Shown one piece after another: positions 14,712 to 22,926 of a DNA stretch of 57,766 nt (position 1 is the first letter of the stretch; each line of letters begins with the position of its first letter). The stretch is taken from contig JAHFNO010000007.1 of NCBI GenBank assembly GCA_023267275.1, forward strand, positions 1 through 57,766, given 5' to 3'. This stretch comes from Candidatus Nomurabacteria bacterium (GTDB taxonomy: Bacteria; Patescibacteriota; Minisyncoccia; Phycocordibacterales; UBA9973). Under the pieces are notes generated by a model, which saw nothing but the letters and a program-made list of their open reading frames with translations, was not told the DNA's origin and searched no databases. Made by a program: the position numbers and the translations under genes.

Positions 14712-16809
14712 ATTACAATCTGAATATAAGCCAGCCGGCGATCAGCCGAATGCTATCAAAGGCTTGGTAGAAGGTCTTGATCAGGGTTTGCGTAAGCAAA
14801 CCCTCTTGGGCGTGACTGGCTCTGGAAAGACATTCACCATGGCAAACGTTATTGCCGAGCACAACAAGCCCACACTCGTGATTGCCCACAACAAAACACT
14901 CGCCGCTCAACTCGCACAAGAATATCGAGAGTTTTTTCCCGATGCTGCCGTGCATTACTTTGTTTCTTATTACGACTTCTATCAACCAGAAGCATATTTG
15001 CCGACGAGCGATACCTATATTGAAAAAGATGCATCGATCAACGAAGAAATCGATCGTCTTCGTCATGCTTCGACACAGGCACTGCTCATTCGCCGTGATG
15101 TGATTATTGTTGCGTCGGTCTCATGTATTTACGGTTTGGGTTCACCAGAAGATTACAAGGAACAAAATCTGCAAATTTCTGTCGGAACAAAAATTCAAAA
15201 AATAGAATTGATGCGCAAGCTTATCGGCAATCATTTTGAACGTACCAATGCCGATGTGGGTAGTGCGCAGTTTCGCGCGGTCGGAAATCGTGTTGATGTC
15301 GTGCCAGTATCGGAGACATACATGTATCAGATATTTTTTGAAGGCGACACAATCTCTCGCATTGCAGTTGTAGATCCCGTATCATCAAAAATTCTTGAAG
15401 AAGTGCAAGATATTTTTCTTTTTCCAGCAAAGCACTTTATGACAAACGAGAGTCAGAAAGCAAAAGCCATTAAATCGATTCAAGCTGAACTCAAAACACA
15501 ACTCGCAAAATTTGAAAAAGAAGGAAAACTTCTTGAAGCACAACGTTTGAAACGCCGTACCACATACGATCTCGCCATGATTAAAGAGATTGGGTATTGT
15601 AACGGTATTGAAAACTACTCTCGGCATCTTTCAGGAAAGAAACCGGGTGAAGCGCCAGAAACATTGCTTTCCTATTTTCCGCACAAGGCCGATGGTACAC
15701 CAGACTTTTTGACAGTTATTGATGAATCGCACGTCACTGTGCCACAACTCGGCGGTATGTTTGCTGGTGATCAATCTCGAAAGAAAACACTTATTGAATT
15801 CGGTTTTCGGTTGCCATCTGCCGCTGACAACCGTCCGTTGAAATATCCAGAATTTGAAGAGCGAGTTGGGCAAGTGATTTACACTACGGCAACTCCATCA
15901 GAGTATGAACGCAAGGAAAGCGAAAAAATAGTTGAACAGATCATTCGTCCAACAGGACTCATCGATCCAGAAATAATTTTGCGTCCGATTTTAGAATCTA
16001 ACACCAAACACCAAACACCTAACACCACGAGTTATCCCGGGCAGATTCAGGACTTCATCGCTGAAACAGAAAAAACAATTGCGCGTGGTTTTCGCGTGAT
16101 CGCGACTACGCTCACAAAAAAAATGGCCGAGGATCTTTCTGTGTATTTGAAAGACAAAAAAATCAAAGCCGAATATTTGCATAGCGATATTAAAACCATC
16201 GAACGTATTCAGATTCTTACGCAGTTCCGTAGGGGAGAGTTCGATGTCATCGTGGGGGTCAACTTACTCCGCGAAGGTCTCGATCTTCCGGAAGTAGCAC
16301 TCATTGGAATTCTTGATGCGGACAAGGAAGGATTTTTGCGTTCTGAGACATCACTCATCCAGACAATCGGTCGTGCAGCCCGCAACTCGGAAGGACGAGT
16401 TATTCTTTATGCCGATAAACTCACCGGAAGTATGGAGCGAGCAATCGGCGAAACAAATCGTCGCCGCACTATCCAGCTCGAATATAACAAAAAGCACGGC
16501 ATTACTCCAAAAACTATCTTGAAACAAATCAAAGATATTACGGAGCAGATGGAGTCGCGTCATGCAAAAGCTGTAAACAGCGAGCTTGATCTTGATATTG
16601 AACTCTTTAAAAAGGGTGTTAAGGCTGGAAAAGTAGGGAAGAGTAAACTCTCAACGCTTTCAGATGAAGATCGCGATAAGGCAGTGTATGAAAAAATAAT
16701 TAAGATAAAGGAAAAAGAAATGAATCACGCAGTAAAAGAACTCGACTTTGAGACCGCAGCTATTTTGCGCGATGAGATAGTCGTACTGCGGGAGAGAATG
16801 ACAAAATAA
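14692..16809 (+). CDS. uvrB: excinuclease ABC subunit B
   Basis: UvrB is the damage-verifying helicase-like subunit of nucleotide excision repair; it receives DNA from UvrA and recruits UvrC. The 705-residue protein has Walker A GVTGSGKT (about 43-50), the beta-hairpin region YYDFYQPEAYLP (about 92-103), the DESH box (VIDESHVT), helicase motif VI QTIGRAARN and the C-terminal UVR domain (about 665-700) that binds UvrC. I chose ATG 14692 because AAAGGA lies about 8 bp upstream. Between ILRPILE and YPGQIQDFI an extra stretch NTKHQTPNTTS is encoded by a heptamer array, which is not part of the family. Confidence 0.97.
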   Translation: MEKKVFKLQSEYKPAGDQPNAIKGLVEGLDQGLRKQTLLGVTGSGKTFTMANVIAEHNKPTLVIAHNKTLAAQLAQEYREFFPDAAVHYFVSYYDFYQPEAYLPTSDTYIEKDASINEEIDRLRHASTQALLIRRDVIIVASVSCIYGLGSPEDYKEQNLQISVGTKIQKIELMRKLIGNHFERTNADVGSAQFRAVGNRVDVVPVSETYMYQIFFEGDTISRIAVVDPVSSKILEEVQDIFLFPAKHFMTNESQKAKAIKSIQAELKTQLAKFEKEGKLLEAQRLKRRTTYDLAMIKEIGYCNGIENYSRHLSGKKPGEAPETLLSYFPHKADGTPDFLTVIDESHVTVPQLGGMFAGDQSRKKTLIEFGFRLPSAADNRPLKYPEFEERVGQVIYTTATPSEYERKESEKIVEQIIRPTGLIDPEIILRPILESNTKHQTPNTTSYPGQIQDFIAETEKTIARGFRVIATTLTKKMAEDLSVYLKDKKIKAEYLHSDIKTIERIQILTQFRRGEFDVIVGVNLLREGLDLPEVALIGILDADKEGFLRSETSLIQTIGRAARNSEGRVILYADKLTGSMERAIGETNRRRTIQLEYNKKHGITPKTILKQIKDITEQMESRHAKAVNSELDLDIELFKKGVKAGKVGKSKLSTLSDEDRDKAVYEKIIKIKEKEMNHAVKELDFETAAILRDEIVVLRERMTK
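15998..16028 (+). repeat. in-frame heptamer array inside uvrB
   Basis: CTAACAC, CAAACAC, CAAACAC and CTAACAC run in register through coding sequence and are read as SNTKHQTPNTT. Same family as 20824 and 21284 in uvrC. Confidence 0.85.
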
Positions 16810-16848
16810 AAAAAGCCGTTTCCAAAAAATTGGGCGTACTTTTTATGT

Positions 16849-17193
16849 TTAAGGATAACAGTTCCAGAGTTCTCTTATTTGTGCCCCTAAAATTTTATTA
16901 GGGTGAACTCCAAAGCGCATTTCGTTTGGTGGGGAATCTTTTGTTACGTTTATACTATTTTCAGACCACTGTAATTCTATATATAGTGAATCACTGTCTG
17001 AATATTTATTTAACCAAACAAATCCAGATTTTGTTGAATAGTCAGAAAATAGGATTTCTAAATGTAATTGTTCTCCATACTTGATACGTATATCGCTTTT
17101 CTTGAAAAGTTCTAATGGTTTATCGGTATGGATTATCGTACAAAATTCTTTCCATGTTAAAAAACTAGACAAGCTGTTTTCTATATTTTTCAT
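16849..17193 (-). CDS. small orphan protein, unknown function
   Basis: This 114-residue soluble protein has many aromatic residues (SFLTWKEFC, GFVWLNKYSDSDSLYIELQW) and ends RELWNCYP. No family is recognised. It has a good minus-strand promoter that overlaps the uvrA promoter, so it is divergently transcribed from uvrA. The AT-rich sequence and isolated position suggest an accessory insertion between uvrB and uvrA. Confidence 0.62.
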   Translation of the reverse strand: MKNIENSLSSFLTWKEFCTIIHTDKPLELFKKSDIRIKYGEQLHLEILFSDYSTKSGFVWLNKYSDSDSLYIELQWSENSINVTKDSPPNEMRFGVHPNKILGAQIRELWNCYP

Positions 17194-17211
17194 AATAAAT
17201 TTCTTTTCTTT

Positions 17212-17261
17212 ATTTTATATACAAATTAGTATTTTGTCAAATTTAAATTTTATGCTATAGT
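17212..17261. promoter_or_regulatory. divergent promoters sharing one -35 site
   Basis: On the plus strand TTGTCA (17234-17239), N16, TATAGT (17256-17261) points to uvrA and carries a TGC extension. On the minus strand TTGACA (17240-17235), N17, TAAAAT (17217-17212) points to the 16849-17193 gene. The two -35 boxes overlap by five bases. Confidence 0.75.
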
Positions 17262-17328
17262 ATGCCTAGTTAAATAGCGATACACACCCCCTAGGAGTCT
17301 TGGCGGGTGAAGTTTGCGTGAGGGTCGG

Positions 17329-17388
17329 GTCATCCTGAACTTGTTTCAGGATCCATAATACTAGATCCTGAAACAAGTTCAGGATGAC
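17329..17388. repeat. REP-type palindrome upstream of uvrA
   Basis: GTCATCCTGAACTTGTTTCA faces its reverse complement across a short centre (CCATAATACTA). It is the most symmetrical copy in the window. It ends 13 bp before the uvrA start I chose and contains the in-frame ATG at 17384. Confidence 0.93.
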
Positions 17389-17401
17389 ATTCAAAAATTT
17401 T

Positions 17402-20053
17402 ATGAAATGCGAAAAAGAAAACAATCAAAACTGGATTCGTGTGAAGGGTGCAAAGACCCACAATCTCAAAAATGTAGATGTGGAAATGCCTCGCGACAAA
17501 ATGGTCGCAATCACTGGAATGTCCGGATCAGGAAAATCGTCTCTCGCATTCGATACTATTTTTGCCGAGGGTCAGCGTCGCTATGTGGAATCACTTTCTT
17601 CATATGCACGACAATTCCTCCAGCAGATGCCAAAGCCAGATGTAGAAGAAATCACTGGGCTCTCTCCGGCAATCTCTATCGACCAAAAATCTCGCTCAAA
17701 CAATCCGCGCTCAACGGTTGCGACGATCACTGAAATCTACGACTATCTTCGTGTGTTGTATGCGCGTATCGGACGACCGTTTTCTCCAATCTCTGGTCTT
17801 GAAGTAAAAAAACTTTCTAATCAAGAAATTTCTGATTTCGTTTTGAAGAAAGTAAAAGAAGTTCTCAAAAATTCCTCCCACCACCCCGCCTCGAGTACGA
17901 GTCACCCCTCCTCGGGCAGGAGGGGAGGAAAACGTGCTGTGATGGGTGTTGAATGGAACGATGCGCCAATCGAAATCTATGCGCCAATGGTGCGTGGACG
18001 AAAAGGTGAATACTATCAGTTGCTCTACGATATGCTTTCAAAAGGATATGAAAAAGCGCGCATCGATGGCAAAGTGCACAATCTGCGCGATCGTATTGAG
18101 CTCTCAAAAACAGCCAAGCATGAAATCGATATTATGATCGATAGTTTTGCCGTACATGAATTTGCCGATCGTCCAGCCGATATGGAAATGCGTCTTGCTG
18201 AAGCTATCGAGCGAGCGATTCTTGAAAGCGATGGACTCATTCGCATTGTCACTCCGGAAGAAGACGCACTGCTCTCCGCAAAACTTATCTGTCCCGAAGA
18301 CGGCTATGTGTTTCCAGAAGTAGAACCACGACTCTTTTCTTTCAACTCTCCGTACGGCGCGTGTGCTGCATGTAATGGTCTTGGAACAAAACATTTCTTT
18401 GGTGATGAACCATGTGATACCTGTCACGGTGCGCGTTTGCGTGAAGAAGCACTCAATATTTTTCTTGGCGGAAAAGAACACGGAAAAAATGTTGTTGATT
18501 TTACCAAGATGACTGTCCGTGAAGCCGTAGACTTCATGGCGACAATCAAACTTACGCCAAAAGAAAAAGAAATCGGCGCAGGAATCTTGAAAGAAATTTC
18601 AGATCGATTGCAATTTATGCTCAACGTTGGTTTGGATTATCTTGGTCTTGATCGCCGTGCGAACACGCTCTCTGGCGGAGAATCGCAACGCATTCGTCTT
18701 GCTTCACAGCTCGGTTCGCGACTCGTCGGTGCCATGTATGTACTCGACGAGCCAACGATTGGTCTGCATCAACGCGACAATGACAAGCTCATTGCGACAC
18801 TGCTTGAACTTCGTGATTTGGGAAATACGATTATTGTGGTTGAACACGATGAAGATACTATTTATGCTTCTGACTATATTGTAGATATCGGTCCGGCTGC
18901 TGGCGTGCATGGTGGAAATATTATTGAATCCGGTTGGCTTGAAAAATTGCTCACCGCAAAAACAAATCCATCTGGATCTCGCACACTCGCATATTTGCGT
19001 GGTGAAGCAAAAATTGCCATTCCAGAAAAGCGTCGCGATTCCGACAAAGGCATGTTGCAAATTGTGGGCGCAAAGATACACAATATCGACAACATCAACG
19101 TCGATATTCCGCTCGGGCGTCTCGTCTGTGTGACAGGAGTTTCTGGTGCAGGGAAGTCGAGCTTTGTCGATGATGTGCTCGCGGCAAATCTTTCGGCTCA
19201 ATTTGATAAAAAATATCGTACAAACAAAATTTATAACTGTGCAAAATTCCTCGGTCGTGAATATCTCACTCGTGCAATTCTTATCGACCAGAGTCCTATT
19301 GGACGCACGCCACGTAGTAACATTGCTACCTACACTGGTGCATGGAGTCATATTCGCGATATGTTTGCCGAGACTGAAGAAGCACGACTTCGTGGATGGA
19401 AAGCAAATCGTTTTTCTTTCAACGTAAAAGGTGGACGCTGTGAAGCCTGTGAAGGTCGCGGCGTGATTGCTGTGGAGATGCATTTCTTACCGACAGTGTA
19501 CGTTATTTGTGATGTTTGTGACGGAAAGCGTTTCGACAAAGAAACACTGAAAGTAAAATACAAAAAGAAGAGCGTATATGATGTGCTTGAAATGACCGTG
19601 GAAGAAGCAAACGAATTTTTTCGCGATATTCCAGCTATCTCAGATCGACTGCAAACACTTGTGGATGTGGGACTTTCGTATATAAAAATCGGACAGAACG
19701 CGACAACGCTTTCCGGCGGAGAGGCGCAGCGCGTAAAAATCGCATCAGAACTTTACCGGCCGTTTATTCAAAAAGCGATGTATCTTCTCGACGAACCGAC
19801 AGTGGGATTGCATTATGATGATGTGGCAAATCTTATTGATGTGTTGCAGAAGCTTGTAAATCGCGGCAACAGTGTGGTGGTGATTGAACACAATCTTGAT
19901 CTCATAAAATGCGCCGACTACCTCATCGACTTCGGTCCAGAAGGGGGAGACAAGGGTGGAAAGGTTGTGGCAAAAGGAACCCCAGAAGAAGTGGCGAATA
20001 ATGCAAAATCACACACGGGATATTATTTAAAAAAAGTGCTGAAGAGGAAATAG
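17402..20053 (+). CDS. uvrA: excinuclease ABC subunit A
   Basis: UvrA is the DNA-damage sensor ATPase of nucleotide excision repair and loads UvrB. It has two ABC modules: Walker [10 protein letters not shown] (about 35-43) and GVSGAGKSS (about 577), signatures [12 protein letters not shown] and [12 protein letters not shown], and Walker B sites ending in LDEPT. The C-terminal zinc module is intact (CEACEGRG...CDVCDGKR). The first zinc module reads CPEDG where CPxCG is usual, so one ligand is Asp. A loop [19 protein letters not shown] (about residues 158-178) is encoded by the palindromic element at 17875. The product is 883 residues from ATG 17402; the ATG at 17384 lies in the REP and is less likely. 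Confidence 0.97.
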   Translation: MKCEKENNQNWIRVKGAKTHNLKNVDVEMPRDKMVAITGMSGSGKSSLAFDTIFAEGQRRYVESLSSYARQFLQQMPKPDVEEITGLSPAISIDQKSRSNNPRSTVATITEIYDYLRVLYARIGRPFSPISGLEVKKLSNQEISDFVLKKVKEVLKNSSHHPASSTSHPSSGRRGGKRAVMGVEWNDAPIEIYAPMVRGRKGEYYQLLYDMLSKGYEKARIDGKVHNLRDRIELSKTAKHEIDIMIDSFAVHEFADRPADMEMRLAEAIERAILESDGLIRIVTPEEDALLSAKLICPEDGYVFPEVEPRLFSFNSPYGACAACNGLGTKHFFGDEPCDTCHGARLREEALNIFLGGKEHGKNVVDFTKMTVREAVDFMATIKLTPKEKEIGAGILKEISDRLQFMLNVGLDYLGLDRRANTLSGGESQRIRLASQLGSRLVGAMYVLDEPTIGLHQRDNDKLIATLLELRDLGNTIIVVEHDEDTIYASDYIVDIGPAAGVHGGNIIESGWLEKLLTAKTNPSGSRTLAYLRGEAKIAIPEKRRDSDKGMLQIVGAKIHNIDNINVDIPLGRLVCVTGVSGAGKSSFVDDVLAANLSAQFDKKYRTNKIYNCAKFLGREYLTRAILIDQSPIGRTPRSNIATYTGAWSHIRDMFAETEEARLRGWKANRFSFNVKGGRCEACEGRGVIAVEMHFLPTVYVICDVCDGKRFDKETLKVKYKKKSVYDVLEMTVEEANEFFRDIPAISDRLQTLVDVGLSYIKIGQNATTLSGGEAQRVKIASELYRPFIQKAMYLLDEPTVGLHYDDVANLIDVLQKLVNRGNSVVVIEHNLDLIKCADYLIDFGPEGGDKGGKVVAKGTPEEVANNAKSHTGYYLKKVLKRK
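17875..17928. repeat. 54-bp GC-rich palindromic element inside uvrA
   Basis: Same family as the tgt insertion (CTCCCACCACCCC, GAGTAC, CCCCTCCT...AGGAGGGG) but translated in a different frame, giving [17 protein letters not shown]. Confidence 0.85.
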
Positions 20054-20063
20054 TATTTAATTA

Positions 20064-20093
20064 AAAACGGGAAAGGTCATACCTTTCCCGTTT
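20064..20093 (+). terminator. terminator of uvrA
   Basis: AAACGGGAAAGGT-CAT-ACCTTTCCCGTTT, 10 bp after the uvrA stop. The flanks are A/T rich on both sides, so it may also end the converging minus-strand gene. Confidence 0.85.
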
Positions 20094-20108
20094 GCACATT
20101 TGTTGCTT

Positions 20109-20414
20109 TTAACCGATAGCTTCAGCGATGCATTCAAGTAATTTATCTAAAGCATAGTGCTTTTGAATTTCCTTGTCGCGAGCTATGTCTTCATCATTTA
20201 CTGGATTTTTAAGATATTCTTTCTTAAAAATTATTTTGTGAGACACTTCTTTCCTTTGGATATCAGGTTTTGCTGCAATATCGCAAAATCTTTCATACTG
20301 CTCATTGGTGAGCTCTTTTGCAATTGTAGTATTTATGGCTTCTGATATTTCAATATTAGATCCATAGAAATATGAAAGTTGTGCACCGAGTGTTAATGCT
20401 TCAAGTATTTTTAT
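20109..20414 (-). CDS. unannotated small protein without an ATG start
   Basis: The minus strand between uvrA and uvrC has an open frame of about 100 codons ending TAA at 20109 that reads like a real protein: ILEALTLGAQLSYFYGSN, then EISEAINTTIAKELTNEQYE, then ECIAEAIG. No ATG, GTG or TTG opens it. The frame is closed upstream by TAA near 20437, and the first plausible initiators are ATA codons at 20414 and 20408. A minus-strand promoter (TTGACT-N16-TATGGT, about 20465-20438) would place transcription just upstream. It is either a gene using a rare start, a start-lost pseudogene, or a sequencing error. No family is recognised. Confidence 0.5.
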   Translation of the reverse strand: MKILEALTLGAQLSYFYGSNIEISEAINTTIAKELTNEQYERFCDIAAKPDIQRKEVSHKIIFKKEYLKNPVNDEDIARDKEIQKHYALDKLLECIAEAIG

Positions 20415-20418
20415 GAGA

Positions 20419-20447
20419 TTGAATTTTGTTTGTTTTTACCATATAGT
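20419..20447 (+). promoter_or_regulatory. uvrC promoter TTGAAT-N17-TATAGT, leaderless
   Basis: The -35 is at 20419-20424 and TATAGT at 20442-20447. The predicted +1 is the G of the GTG start codon at 20454. Confidence 0.75.
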
Positions 20448-20453
20448 ATATCC

Positions 20454-21761
20454 GTGAAAAGTCAAGAATTAGCTAAAGCCAAATTGCCAGATGTACCCGG
20501 TGTATATTTCTTCCGAAAAGGGAAGGATATTTTGTATATTGGCAAAGCTACTTCGCTCCGTGATCGTACGAAGAGCTATTTTGCCAAGGATTTAATTGCA
20601 ACTCGTGGTCCACTCATCGTGGATATGGTGTTTAAGGCTGACACTGTGAAGTGGCAAGAGACAGACTCTGTACTCGAAGCGCTCATTCTTGAAGCCAATC
20701 TTATCAAGCAACATCAGCCGTACTACAATACAAAAGAAAAAGACGATAAGAGTTGGAACTATGTTGTGATAACTAAGGATGACCTCCCGAAAGTATTGGT
20801 TATACGAGGCAAGGATTTATTTTCCAAACACCAAACACCAAACACCAAAAACCATTCAGCTATCTTCGGTCCTTTTACAAGCGGACTACAGCTCAAAGAA
20901 GCGCTCAAGATTGTGCGCAAGATTTTTCCGTTTGTGGATGCGAGTTCAGCCAAGCGCGACAATTATGAATTTTATCGTCAATTAGGTTTAACTCCTGATT
21001 TGGGTTCGGGCGTCGGTGTCATCCCGGACTTGATCCGGGATCCACGAAAAATACGAATGGATTCCGGCTCGGAGGCCGGAATGACAAGGGCTATGGATGT
21101 GTACAAGAGAAATTTAAAAAACATCAAACTTTTTTTTGAAGGAAAGAAAAAAGATATTGTAAAAAATTTGAATGGGGAAATGAAGCTCGCGGCCAAGGCG
21201 TGCCGCTTTGAAGAAGCGGCGCGCCTGCGCAATCAGATTTTTGCGCTTGAGCATATCAATGACATAGCTTTGCTTAAGAATGACCTAGCACCAAACACCA
21301 AACACCAAAAACCAGGCTTCCGTATTGAAGCATATGACGTCGCACACATGAGTGGAAAAAACATGGTGGGTGTGATGACTGTGCTTGAGGATGGCGAAAT
21401 CAATAACAAAGAATATCGTTCATTCAATATCAAAGGATTTACTGATGCCAATGATACCGGCGCACTTGAAGAAATGCTCTCTCGGCGTTTTCGTCATGTT
21501 GAATGGGGAATGCCAGACCTCGTGGTAGCGGACGGTGGTGAAGCGCAACTGCGCGTGGCAAAACAAGTCTTGAAGCGATACCAACTCGAAATTCCTGTGG
21601 TGTCAGTAGTAAAAGACGAACGACACAAACCAAAAGATATTTTGGGAGATGAAGTCATGGCGAAAAAAATGAAAAAGGAAATCCTACTCGGCAACAGCGA
21701 GGCACACCGCTTTTCAATCAAATTGCATAAAAACAAACGCAACAAGAACTTTCTCAAGTAG
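20454..21761 (+). CDS. uvrC: excinuclease ABC subunit C, short form
   Basis: UvrC makes both incisions in nucleotide excision repair. The 435-residue product has the GIY-YIG 3' nuclease (GVYFFRKGKDILYIGKA, about 15-31), a UVR domain for UvrB binding (about 238-275) and the RNase H-like 5' nuclease (EAYDVAHMSGKNMVG; VADGGEAQL; VKDERH). It ends shortly after the nuclease core, so the helix-hairpin-helix domain of the ~600-residue family is absent. The GTG at 20454 matches the conserved N-terminus and the promoter. Three extra segments are repeat-encoded: KHQTPNTKNH (about 125), a REP-encoded stretch VIPDLIRDPRKIRMDSGSEA (about 190-209) and APNTKHQKP (about 280). Confidence 0.95.
   Translation: MKSQELAKAKLPDVPGVYFFRKGKDILYIGKATSLRDRTKSYFAKDLIATRGPLIVDMVFKADTVKWQETDSVLEALILEANLIKQHQPYYNTKEKDDKSWNYVVITKDDLPKVLVIRGKDLFSKHQTPNTKNHSAIFGPFTSGLQLKEALKIVRKIFPFVDASSAKRDNYEFYRQLGLTPDLGSGVGVIPDLIRDPRKIRMDSGSEAGMTRAMDVYKRNLKNIKLFFEGKKKDIVKNLNGEMKLAAKACRFEEAARLRNQIFALEHINDIALLKNDLAPNTKHQKPGFRIEAYDVAHMSGKNMVGVMTVLEDGEINNKEYRSFNIKGFTDANDTGALEEMLSRRFRHVEWGMPDLVVADGGEAQLRVAKQVLKRYQLEIPVVSVVKDERHKPKDILGDEVMAKKMKKEILLGNSEAHRFSIKLHKNKRNKNFLK
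20824..20853 (+). repeat. in-frame heptamer array inside uvrC (first)
   Basis: CCAAACA three times and CCAAAAA once, translated SKHQTPNTKNH. Confidence 0.88.
21018..21085. repeat. REP-type palindrome inside the uvrC reading frame
   Basis: GTCATCCCGGACTTGATCCG at the left and GGAGGCCGGAATGAC at the right form a complete two-half REP, read through as protein. The halves differ, as in the copy at 50911. Confidence 0.92.
21284..21316 (+). repeat. in-frame heptamer array inside uvrC (second)
   Basis: CCTAGCA, CCAAACA, CCAAACA and CCAAAAA in register, translated LAPNTKHQKP. Confidence 0.88.
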
Positions 21762-21832
21762 CACTCAACATTTTAAACCCAGTAGGTGAATTTGCTAATT
21801 CACGACCGTTTAAAATGTTGAGTGCTTTTTTT
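21761..21832 (+). terminator. large nested palindrome acting as uvrC terminator
   Basis: An 18-bp perfect stem (GCACTCAACATTTTAAAC with its complement) encloses CAGTAGGTGAATTTGCTAAT and the rest of an inner hairpin, and is followed by TTTTTTT. The inner 28-nt core recurs in reverse at 40543-40605 although the outer stem differs. Confidence 0.85.
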
Positions 21833-21838
21833 CTAACT

Positions 21839-21874
21839 TTTTTGCTTTGAACTTTGAGCTTTACGCTTTATACT
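21839..21874 (+). promoter_or_regulatory. ddl promoter embedded in a heptamer array
   Basis: The units TTTTTGC, TTTGAAC, TTTGAGC, TTTACGC and TTTATAC run in register. They contain TTGAAC (21847-21852), N16 and TATACT (21869-21874). The +1 would fall at about 21881, one base before the ATG. Confidence 0.7.
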
Positions 21875-21881
21875 TGTACAT

Positions 21882-22802
21882 ATGATACGTGTTGGAGTTA
21901 TTCGCGGAGGTACTGGCCATCAATATGAAAAATCGCTCGCCACTGGCGGGTTTGTTTTGCAAAATCTCCCAAAAGATTTGTATCAGACTGTTGATATCTA
22001 TATCGACCGCGAAGGAGTATGGCACTTGAATGGACTTCCTGTTACCGAAGAAATGCTTGCGAGTCGTATCGACATGGTTTGGAATGCACTCCACGGATTT
22101 TACGGAGAAGATGGAAAGATACAGCAAGTGTTACAAAATCTCGGCATTCCATATATCGGCAGTGATCCATTTACCTCAATGGTGACAATGGACAAAAAAC
22201 TCTTGCGTGAACTTCTGACAAATTTGCAGGTAAAGGTGCCGCGCGGAATATATATTGAAGATTGGGGAAATGAAGATCGGGACGAGACCGTCGCCGAAAC
22301 CGTGCGTACAGTTTCAACAAAACTTTCTCCACCATGGATTGTTGAGCCAATTTCAAAAGGTGCAGGGGATGGCGGTATTCGCGCAAACACACGCGATGAA
22401 CTTGTTACCGTACTTTCTCAAATGTTTGAATTGCAGATGCCGGTGCTCGTGGAAGAAATGGTGCTTGGAAAAGATGTCAGTATTTCTACTACGACCGATT
22501 TTCGTGGCGAGCCAATCTACGCATTTCTTCCGACTGAAAAAGACAACCATCGCACGCATTTGACCAAAAAAGAAAGTGAACCACTTCAGAAACTCGCAAA
22601 AGAAATTCACAAGAACATGAATCTCGGACACTATTCTCGCGTGGAAGCGACGATTACTCCACGAGGACATATTTATGTGCGAAATATTGAGACTATTCCA
22701 TCGCTCCATGAAGGTGCGGATTTACACAAGGCACTCGCCGATGTTGGTTCCTCGTTCAAAGAACTCGCGGCAAGTTTGATTTCAAAAGCGATGGGGAAAT
22801 AA
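21882..22802 (+). CDS. ddl: D-alanine--D-alanine ligase family ATP-grasp enzyme
   Basis: Ddl joins two D-alanines for the peptidoglycan stem peptide. The 306-residue ATP-grasp protein shows VGVIRGGTGHQYEKSLATG (about 4-22), WNALHGFYGEDGKIQQVLQ (about 67-85), PYIGSDPFTSMVTMDKKL (about 90-107), the ATP-binding P-loop-like WIVEPISKGAGDGG (about 148-161) and the metal-binding RVEATITPRGHIYVRNIETIPSLH region (about 250-273). The last differs slightly from the standard E-x-N-x-x-P triad, being ETIPS here. The length is standard. Transcription is probably leaderless. With MurJ and MreBC it shows that the cell builds a wall. Confidence 0.88.
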   Translation: MIRVGVIRGGTGHQYEKSLATGGFVLQNLPKDLYQTVDIYIDREGVWHLNGLPVTEEMLASRIDMVWNALHGFYGEDGKIQQVLQNLGIPYIGSDPFTSMVTMDKKLLRELLTNLQVKVPRGIYIEDWGNEDRDETVAETVRTVSTKLSPPWIVEPISKGAGDGGIRANTRDELVTVLSQMFELQMPVLVEEMVLGKDVSISTTTDFRGEPIYAFLPTEKDNHRTHLTKKESEPLQKLAKEIHKNMNLGHYSRVEATITPRGHIYVRNIETIPSLHEGADLHKALADVGSSFKELAASLISKAMGK

Positions 22803-22839
22803 CGTTTTTAGCTTTGCATAAGTGTTCCCTTATAAGATA

Positions 22840-22868
22840 TTGCAAAAATACGATTATTCGGCTAGAAT
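22840..22868 (+). promoter_or_regulatory. tRNA-Ala promoter TTGCAA-N17-TAGAAT
   Basis: The -35 is at 22840-22845 and TAGAAT at 22863-22868, spacing 17 nt, about 50 nt before the mature tRNA 5' end. A small hairpin ACATTCC-TTT-GGAATGT lies in the leader. Confidence 0.7.
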
Positions 22869-22926
22869 ACTCGTGTTGTTATATAAGGTAAAACATTCCT
22901 TTGGAATGTTCGCCCGACGAAGTTTA

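Noticed and set aside
17384..17401. uvrA start at the ATG in position 17384.
   Set aside because: That codon is part of the REP palindrome and would add residues not found in UvrA; ATG 17402 follows outside the repeat.
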